A stretch of DNA of 64,000 bases, from positions 434,001-498,000 of the forward strand of contig NW_025062285.1 of NCBI RefSeq assembly GCF_000002995.4, written 5' to 3'. This DNA is from Brugia malayi (Eukaryota; Nematoda; Chromadorea; Rhabditida; Onchocercidae). The notes under the pieces are model-generated. The model had not been told where the DNA came from. It worked only from the letters and a program-made list of their open reading frames with translations, and did not search any database. Below, in pieces: positions 55,223 through 64,000 of this stretch; within the stretch, counting starts at the first letter, position 1, and each line of letters starts with the position of its first letter. The position numbers and the translations under genes are program-made.

Positions 55223-58200
55223 ATGAAGTCGAAACGACCCGCGGTGGGTAAGCGTGGGAAACAGAGTAGGAATGCGGCAGGAAATGGGGATTACCTGCAG
55301 AATCACATAAGTGAGGAGAAACTAGAGCCTGCTTATGTTGAGCTCGAGAAATGGCGTACCAATCGAATGAATTACCTGAAGTCTCGAGTAAGCCATATTC
55401 ATCTCAAGTCACCATCACCTGCAAATATTGGAGAATCGACCGATGAAAGATACAAAGATGGGTCCCCAACAACTTCCGAAACCGTGATAGCTTCTCAGTC
55501 TCCATTACAGATGGCTCAAGTAAGTTTGCTTTTTCTTTTTCAACATTAAGAGTTTCAATTTTTCCGAGAATAGTGCTGAAATCTGTGATCACTGTCAGGA
55601 TATAAGCAGTGCAAGGGGGAATATTTTGATAATTCCTATAACTGCTTCTCTTCTATTTTGGCAGCTAAGAGCTGACGAGTAGTTGGGAGGAAAATTTGTT
55701 AATTAGCTTACATTAATACTGATAGTTTAGTTAGCTGAGGTGAAGTCGTCAATATAATTTCAAAAGATATGTATTTGTGGGTTTCGCTTTTATCGCTTTT
55801 ATTGCAAACCATCCATATATTTATGAGTATGTTTATGACTTCGCAATCCGTTTCAAACCTTTCACTTCGATTTCCTGTCATTTTTTGACTTGAATCCGGT
55901 CATATCATCAGAAGCTAGAAAAATAAATCATTTCCCATAGCTTTGCCTCACCAGGTGCGACATTAAACATATGATTTAAAAATGATATCGCCTGATCCAC
56001 AGTTGAAACTCATTCCCGAGACTGAAATTCTTTCCCTTCACGTCAAAACGTGATATATTTCTGAATTTCATGCAATTTGCTGCTCTCTCTTACTTGCATT
56101 ATTTCTTTCCTTGTTTACTTTCTTATTTGTAGTACTTTCATATTATTTGTCGATATATCTGTGTCTATCACTGTGTGCGGACGCAAGAATGCTCCTTCCA
56201 AGCACTAACGTTGCATCCGTGTTTCCTACCCGTAATTCACGTGTCAAACATAACTCGTTGTTAGATCAGATTCTGCTGCTATAGCTATGTGGGAAGGATG
56301 GACAGTACGTCGACCCATATTTGCTTCCTTTCAAAATAGACGTGTTGTTGGGTCAATGAAATTAGCCTCGCATTTGACACGAACACAACTATTCACATTT
56401 GTGTCAGCGTTCTTTTGCTGCGCTGCTAAGTGTCCAGCCCAGAAAACAGAAATACTATTACTCTTTGGTATCTCTCAAACATTCCTAATTCTTTTCTGTA
56501 CAGATTATTCCGGTTACATTAGGGTCGTCAGGGACATTCAACCATAAATTATTAAATAAAATCATATTTGTTTAACTGACCGATTCTTCTCCATTACTTT
56601 TCCGTAATTACTTCTTCCATTCTTTTTTGATATTAAACCAACCCATTGTCCAGATTTTTACTTATTGTTTCCATCATGCCAGTTTTCGTCATCTTTTTAT
56701 AGAGTAGTACTTCATTATTTCCTTGTTCAAACCGGCTCTATTAATTGTTTTTGCTTTCGTCTTTCACATCCAGTATTCTGGAATTTGATTCATTAGGTTT
56801 GATTAACTCTGCACCAATGATTCTTCTAAAAGTATATCGTGTAATTATGTCTCGTTGCTATAATCAGGTCAGTCTGTATATCTAGAGTATTATCAGGAAG
56901 TTTCCGATAAGTGACAGTTCGGGATATTCAAGCTGGCGACTGATTTGGTCAAACATTTTGCATAAAATCATGATAAAGATGAGGCAGAAATTCAATTCCA
57001 TTGGTTTTGCATTAGCATAGAGTCTGCCTGCATGCATTAGTCTGTCCGACTACTCATTTTGAGTGACGGATAAGTATGGTACCGTTATCTCATATGATAT
57101 TTTGTAAGTACATTATCGTATATGTTATGGTATGCTAGTAATATATTGGCTTGGTGTTTCGAAGTGTTGTTTCACTGAGTTAGAATTTCCGGGATATCCG
57201 ATTGATTTGAAGCGAAATCAACTAGATTTGGAAAGAAAAAAGTATCTGATTGAGGATGTTGCGGAAGCTTTGTGAAAAGTTGAGTAGAAATGGAAGTTAC
57301 TTATTATTGACTCATTTGAACTTTTTGGATCTCTTAGTTGTTATTTTAGGGTATTTTAGAGATTTGTAATATCTTTTCCTTCTATTTTAATTCAACTTCC
57401 AAACTTTAGGCAATGAGAGCAAAAACTCCCTTAAATAATCAGAAGCAACTGGTACAAAGAAATGCATCGAAATCGCTATCCAAATCGAATAGCTGTATGC
57501 CATCATCGGGAAACAATAATGTTATGTTGAATGGAACAGATACTGTTGTTCCAGAAATTATCAGGAAAAAGAAGCGAAAAGTACCGTCACGGCATTTGGA
57601 TTTTATATCAGATAGTGTAAATGAAAGGAATACAGATAGCAAACATATTACGATCACCAGATGTTTAAAACAATCACATAAATCTTTGGTAAGATATTTG
57701 TTCTGGCAGTCGTTGCTTTTTCTTGTTCCTATTGCTTCTACCGCTCTGTTATTAATGTTTCCCGAAATTTCAGGATAAGCAAGCATATCGATGCAGCAGT
57801 TGCCCATCTTTTTTCACATCACGTCGTGGAATGGCCAATCACTGTAAACTTCATGGGGCCAATAAAAGATTTAAGTGTGCTTCATGCGATTTTGGGTATA
57901 TTTACATTTCTCTTCCTTTTTCAAAAGAAGCAACAGCAGCAGTGCTGAATTTCATAAATAATGAGTAGCTGGTCACATGTTAGTAAAACTGTAACTGTAA
58001 TAAGTTTTCATTGAATGTTGATAACGTTAGCTAGATAGCGGAGATGATGTGTGGCAGTATTCAGCGTACATTTATGAGTACTTCTATAATAATGTTCAAA
58101 TTCGCCTATTCCGCCGATCTTGACCTTGACTACGATTTACTGAACTAATATTAGTAGTTGAAGCATTTAAATAGCTATTTGGTGTGCTATTTTTGAAACG

Positions 58201-61200
58201 GTATGCATATCAAAGAAAGCAGTCCGAGTCGAAATGATTACCAAAAATCAACTCTTCCATTTTTTTGTAGTGCATTGTCTCAACAGAATTTCATTTGATA
58301 CATACGAATCATAGACGTAGTAATTTGAATGCTTTTCATACGAAAGTTTGACAATGAGATTATTGAAAAATAAGGATTAGTTAACTTTAAAATGTCACTA
58401 CTACTTTATCGCGCTCAACTGTTCCCTCGTATAATTTATTTTAAAATTATGGGCAGATGTGTACGGCGAAGCTTCATAATTTATCTACTTTTATCAGATA
58501 TAGACTTCATGTCCATAATCGAAACTCGATTTTAGAAACATTTGTCGCAAATAGTTAAGGGATATATTCCCCGTTGCAATTTATTGTCTCATTTAATGAA
58601 AATATCGATTTGATCTGTTTTTATATTAAATGATTGTTGTTACAGTTGCGACAACTACAAAACACTTCATATGCATAAGGCGTTTCACACGGCAGCGAGC
58701 AAGGAAACATCCGAAAACGAAAACATAGCTTCGACCCACCTTGCTCTGGTATAGTGATTTCATAGCGTTTTTGACATTGGTGGAGGGTTAAAGGCTCACC
58801 GCGCCTCATTTCCTTTCCATAAGTCTGACAATAACAACAACAACAGCAAGTAGCAGATTCTTCTTTCCTATCCAGTCACGTTAGTAGTGACAATTATACT
58901 TATGTCATTACACAATGGATTATGACCCGTGGATTATGAAACGAAATAACAGAATTTAATCACAACTTTACCTTGTTTCCTTCCTCGTAGAGTACACGCC
59001 TTGGAAGAACTGTACAAAAACATTTCTTGATCCTCATTAAATTCGACATCAAATAATCTTTAACGAAACAGCGGCAAATGAGTGATAAACACCTTTTTAT
59101 CATTTTAAAAGTAATCCGCTTTTTATAGGTAATTGATAGTTGTGCTGACAATGAAAATGTTAAAAGGGGAACAAAGGGTATAGATGAGAAGACAGGTTTG
59201 CTTTCACAGTTTAAGCGTTTCTGAAATTTAAACGATGCTAATAACTAGTACTTTTTCATTTTCATTCAAACATAACTCATATTGTTATTAAACTAATTTA
59301 ATCTTTGTACTGCACATTTTATAATCACTAGACTCATCTTGTGCTGTATATTCAGCATCTTTTCACTCTTTAAGCTTCTGCGAATGATCTGCGAACATTT
59401 GAAATCAAAACTGATAAATCAAAATCTTTGCTAGATTAATTCTCCATTTGTTCCAGTTTTCCAGGTTCAGTTATTACATCTAATCGTGGATTCGCTTGCA
59501 TTGAATGTCCGTTCATATCGCGTGACCAGAATCGATTACAGAAACATCTCGTTGGACATCGCCGAACGAATGGATTCAAATGTTCGCTATGCACTTACAT
59601 GTTAGTTTACAACTCTCTTTGATATCTTTAATCGCTTCTCAAAAATCATGTCCAACAGTTCTGTTTATATAAAGTTTGTCATGTAGCTTCTTCAATAACA
59701 GATTTGCCTTTCATACAGACGGTATGTTTCGGTAAAATATCCGGAAGTTAACAGAAATATGAAAAAACAATTGTTAAATCACGGACAATCTGACCGAAGT
59801 TTAGGCAGTGAAATCATCATGTTTATCAGTAGCTTCTTGCTCAGCTTTGTTAGCAAATAAATATTAAAATAGGTATAATGCTGGAAGTGTAAAAATAAGA
59901 CATTCATAACCATCGATAAACTGTTTTTTTCTTCTTTTTTGAACTTTTTAAAATTATAAGTAATAATAGTAGTAATAATAAGTAATAAATAATAATAATT
60001 ATTGTTATAAAAAATAGTAATAGTGGTATAACTGTATGTCTTTATAATTTTGTGGCTTCCAGTATACATTCATATATGTGTTTTGCTGGGTGAAAGATCG
60101 CCAGCTAGTTATGAAACTTGTGTGAAATATTACAAAGATGTAATCGGTTGGCAGTACTTCGGCAGTATTATGGATCATTCAATCATTGCTCACTTCTTTC
60201 CTTGCTTCTCTTTTGCCTTTCTTAAATTTTTCGCTTTATCTCTACACATGTCACTCACACTTAACTCATTCCTTATAATGAATTAGAGTATTTTCCATTA
60301 CTCTTTGACCCTAGACAACAGGTAATAACTTATAGCAATCTCCTTTGATGCTCACAGGTCCTCTACGTGAAGTTTTGTACAGTTTTGAAGATTTTCCTTA
60401 GAAGCATCGTTATATTACTTATAGGAGTGCATCAGCTGGATTCCTGAAGCGTCACTGCGAACTGCATAAGCCACAAATATATCAGTGGCCACCTGTTTAC
60501 ATTGGCAAGCGTCCTTCACTTGCTACACCTGCTACGAGGAATACACCGGATCCTGTAGCGTCTGAAGGTAGATTTCTGAACCTGCTGATTATTGCTGTTC
60601 GCTTGGCGGAGACACCTTATCTGTCTCACCGAGCTCAATACCCAATAACTGTAAGCATGTGATGGAATTGAAGCGAGTCGGAACTGAGACAGTCACTGTG
60701 ACCTGTCTAATGATTTTATCGAGCAGTGATTAGTGTTTGCACTTCGATTAGAAAAGATATATGATTTGAAGAGTGTGAGGCTGGTATTTTATTAATAATG
60801 GTGCGTTGAGACCTTGTCTTTGCATAATTTGGGAAACGGAGAAAAAATGAGAGTCTTAATTTCACTTGGTTTCTGCCTTGTGCTTTCATATCAGTAATTA
60901 TCTCAAACATTTTAATATTTAATTGCATTTCATTAGTCGTAAATGGGAACCAGAATTTCGCCCAGCAAATTTTGCTAGTATATGTTTAACACTGATAAAT
61001 GATATTTAATAACTTTTATAGGATACGAAGAGCAGCAAAAAACTTCGAAAAGTTTGATTGTATCATCTTTGACAACTCCTTTTGTTAGCGAGAAGCAACC
61101 TATAATAACTGACCATTCTAAAGACCAACCTCTAATACATCGTTCGAGGGTATTGTTTAGTTTCAATCCTTTAAATTTGTGTGATTTAGAATTAAAAGCA

Positions 61201-63988
61201 TTATTTCTATTTTAACTGTAAGCATTTTTATACAAAGATGGTTGAAGCACTTATGATTACAAAAGATTGTTAGAATGAGACATGCAAGGCATGCCCGAAA
61301 AGTGTGAGAATGCTCAACATGTTGTTTTGCAGTGATATATTCCTTACTTAACTTAAGTGTTGTAGAATACTTTGAAATAAAACCTGTTTTTTCAATCAAA
61401 TGGCATATAGCTCTGGGATCAGAAATACCCTTCCTTAATGATAATTCATTTTAAGTCGAACTGGTGATAATAAAGCTGAAATTTTGACTTTACCATTAGA
61501 AGTCATTTTAAATCTCATTTCAGCGAAAGTATTTATGCGGCTTTTGTCGTCGTCATTTCAAGAGTTATACCCTTCGTCTCTTACATTGCATTATCAGACA
61601 CTCGCAGAATATTGCAAAGGAAAAATATAAATCATTACTGAGGGAACGATTGAACATGTGCTACGGTGCTGGTGATACAACGTTTGTTTCTTCTCTTTAC
61701 GTCTCAATGATATCGTTTTATCACTAATCAATCCAGGATTACCCTTTTACTGAAAAATTTCCGAACTGGATCCGTAGAATATCATTTTGAAAATTGTGCT
61801 TCATAGATAATGATTTTTTCTGTACATTGCATGATATTTCATCAGGATTTCAATTATTTCTTTAATCATGTTCTGTTTTGCCTTTCCTATCCCCATGTGT
61901 TACAAGAAATAATCAGTAATAGTTGTTGAACTATCACAAGAAATTTAAAAATCAAACAATTGGCTTAAATCACAATTGATTATTTTATTTTCACATTTAT
62001 CGTTCCATATATTGTAAAGAGACAATGGAGATTGTAAAATTTATTTTGCTGAAATGCTCCAAAAGTTTTCTTGTAACAAAAAGAAAAAAAAAATCAGTTA
62101 AGTAAAATAAGAGTTGAAAACATCATTTTCAGAGAAGAAACAACAGATAACTATAGTGTACCAGCACGATCTGTGCATCACTGTTCTCACTGTCCCTTTA
62201 CTTGCAAGCAAAAATCTCGTTTGCTGCGGCATGAAAATAAGCATATTGTAAAAGCCGAACATGAAGTTAGTTTTGCAACCGGATTGTTACATCCTTTTTT
62301 CATGAATGTTGGTCTTTCATCTGACAATCTTTATGATTGTTTAGTGCCGAAAATGGCTAAGAATGTGGTGGTGCAGCATTTTCTCTTATAAACCTATATT
62401 TGCAGTGCAAATACTGTACGTTCTCATGCCGTTCAACAGTTGTACTGGTGCAACATCTACGACTTCACCAGCCGATCCCTAGGCTTCTTCAAATGCCTGG
62501 GCGCCCAAAAGATCTGCACTCTGAGAAAGCTTCGGCCTCTGCCTTTGTACGTACACTTTGTATTTTGTTACGCTTCCCCTTATTCCTCATTCATTCATTT
62601 ATTCTGTCTTCTACTGGAAATAAATGAAGTAATAGTTTCCATTCGCGAAGTGTTCTTTATCTTTTCTATCCCTTCTATTATAAAGAAGGGATATCCAATA
62701 AAGATAATGATGAAAACAGGAGTAAAGGGAAAGGAATGTTAACTTTTGGTCGTTTACATGAAAAATATGCTTTGATCTTCACACTTATTTGTAATTATAG
62801 AAAGTGGAGAAGTGCAGTGAATGTCCCTATACAAGCCGACATATTTGCGACTTGCGAACTCATGCACAGATGCATATCGGGAAACGAGAATTTGCATGCG
62901 GGCAGTGTACATATAGTACAAAGCGATCTCACGTTCTCGATGCACACTTACAACTTCATATGGCTGAAAGAAAAGGCATCACTTCCGTTTCCAATAAGGT
63001 AATCACAATGCTTCTTCTACTCATACTTTCGATAACCAGCTTTTCAGGTCAAACAAGTCAAATATGTATCAAAAATAATATGTGAGTGGTTTTGCATATA
63101 TTGCTCAGAAATCTAGCATTCTTGTCGATACGCGACAGAGCTAGCTATTTTTCCACTCTACTTAAAGTAGTTATTTATATCAGAAGTCGCTGATTATTTT
63201 AGTGGTTGCATCTAGCTCATGATAATTGGTATAGAATTCGGAATAAGTTGCATTTCATATATCAGCATGCATAGCAGCATTCTTCGAAATCTCTTTTAAA
63301 TACCGCTAATAAAACAAACGAAATTCACTTGAACTGAATTTCTCAACTTCATGTATGGTTGAGAATTGCAGTATAATAATGATCGAATGATTAAAGAGAG
63401 TGCCGTATTATTTCATAGATAGCTAGAGGTCATTGCTGCAGTGCTTAATACTCCTCTCTGCCCCTTTCCTGGTCAGTATCGCAGTTATGAATTATTAGTT
63501 ATTAGTAGTCAAATTCTTCGGTTTTTAAAAGACTGTTAACTAACTGGAATATGGTGTACAGGATTGGCTATAGAGGTCAAATCAATTCTTAGCTAACTGA
63601 GAAGCCAGTTTTGCTGTGTTTATCTCTATGTTTTAAAATATAAGGTTGCAACATTATTATTTTTTTGATCTATGCACGATTGTTACGCTGAAGCTCTTGT
63701 TCAAATACGTTTTTGGATTAGGAGAGTATTACGCGTGGATTAATGTGATAGATTACAATCTTCCGTTTAGATTGCTTTTTCATAAAATCTATTAAATAGA
63801 ATATTGATTAAAATCATTCATTCTTATGTGCAGATGCGGAAAGGAGATGGCTTCAGAAATCATTCTATTTTACGGCGCAATGGCAAAATTGTAGGAGAAC
63901 GAAGTGGTCATCAATTTTCAAACGTGTATATTTGTCGTTGGTGTCCCTATAGAACACGAATATGCGCCACACTTTTTATCCATCACAG
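55223..63988 (+). CDS. Multi-C2H2 zinc-finger nuclear protein, 3' incomplete
   Basis: Exons 55180-55519 (first ATG 55223), 57410-57688, 57774-57895, 58646-58748, 59129-59177, 59465-59600, 60425-60567, 61022-61149, 61524-61681, 62133-62265, 62406-62546, 62801-62998 and 63834-63988 keep one frame for about 680 aa and run off the window. The N-terminus is basic and unstructured, with a KKKRKV nuclear signal at about residues 152-157. At least ten C2H2 fingers follow: CSSCPSFF, CASCDFGC, CIECPFIS, CSLCTYMS, CGFCRRHF, CSHCPFTC, CKYCTFSC, CSECPYTS, CGQCTYST and a last one, CRWCPYRT, cut at the window end. Spacing is C-x2-C-x12-H-x3-H, except the fifth (H-x4-H). Fingers of this C-x2-C-P/T-F/Y type resemble REST- or SPR-like repressors, but the orthologue is not identified. 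A small exon at 59129-59177 is needed for phase. Confidence 0.88.
62999..63833 (+). other. Intron of the zinc-finger gene
   Basis: Spans from a clean AAG|GTAATC donor to a TATGTGCAG acceptor. No exon with matching phase was seen inside. Confidence 0.6.
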
Positions 63989-64000
63989 GTTAATTTCATA

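Noticed and set aside
56287..56547. 86-codon open frame inside the first long intron of the zinc-finger gene
   Set aside because: The flanking exons already join in phase 0, and the frame has no family resemblance.

Overview
This is an AT-rich piece of eukaryotic genome from a parasitic-type nematode. The evidence is a cuticle collagen gene, introns of roughly 250 bp to 2 kb with GT donors and short pyrimidine-TTTCAG acceptors, several start codons at or just after a splice acceptor (as expected for spliced-leader trans-splicing), and a short interstitial run of the nematode telomere repeat (TTAGGC/GCCTAA). Intron size and base composition fit a clade III (filarial or spirurid) worm better than Caenorhabditis, but the species cannot be named from the sequence. 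No plasmid, phage, CRISPR, rRNA, tRNA or complete transposon was seen. || Layout. 1-15.5 kb: no convincing gene; a long non-coding domain with microsatellites, perfect hairpins, a 70-bp dispersed repeat, a GTCA-family higher-order repeat, many TGACA/TGTCA words and a perfect CRE. 15.5-18.4 kb (-): cuticle collagen, 7 exons, about 446-449 aa. 18.4-21.9 kb: no gene; a 21-bp perfect hairpin. 21.9-27.1 kb (-): TAK1/MOM-4-like MAP3K, 12 exons, 367 aa, with an uninterrupted (ATCT)167 microsatellite in one intron. 28.6-29.4 kb (-): CPYC glutaredoxin, 121 aa, with an N-myristoylation-type start. 30.7-34.9 kb (-): Ncb5or/CYB5R4 (cytochrome b5 + CS-like + FAD/NAD reductase), about 523 aa. 36.2-40.3 kb (+): MBD2/3 homologue that lacks the methyl-CpG-binding domain, 271 aa. 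40.9-42.5 kb (-): ANP32, 248 aa. 45.7-50.8 kb (+): WDTC1/adipose, 597 aa. 55.2 kb to the right edge (+): a nuclear protein with at least ten C2H2 zinc fingers, incomplete at 64 kb. || Arrangement. Ncb5or, glutaredoxin, kinase and collagen all lie on the minus strand; the first three are 1.2-1.6 kb apart and could be one polycistronic unit. Ncb5or and MBD2/3 are head to head over about 1.3 kb, MBD2/3 and ANP32 tail to tail over 0.5 kb, and ANP32 and WDTC1 head to head over about 2.4-3.2 kb. The genes mix housekeeping redox (Ncb5or, Grx), chromatin (MBD2/3, ANP32, zinc finger), signalling (TAK1), fat regulation (WDTC1) and cuticle. Exon models were built by hand from reading-frame phase, splice sites and remembered family motifs; all joints are in phase, with the doubtful ones flagged. 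The most interesting points are the MBD-less MBD2/3 with an in-frame stop upstream of its ATG, a 27-nt intron or in-frame TGA in Ncb5or, an HGD catalytic loop in the kinase, the myristoylable glutaredoxin, tandem splice acceptors, and the 668-bp pure tetranucleotide array.
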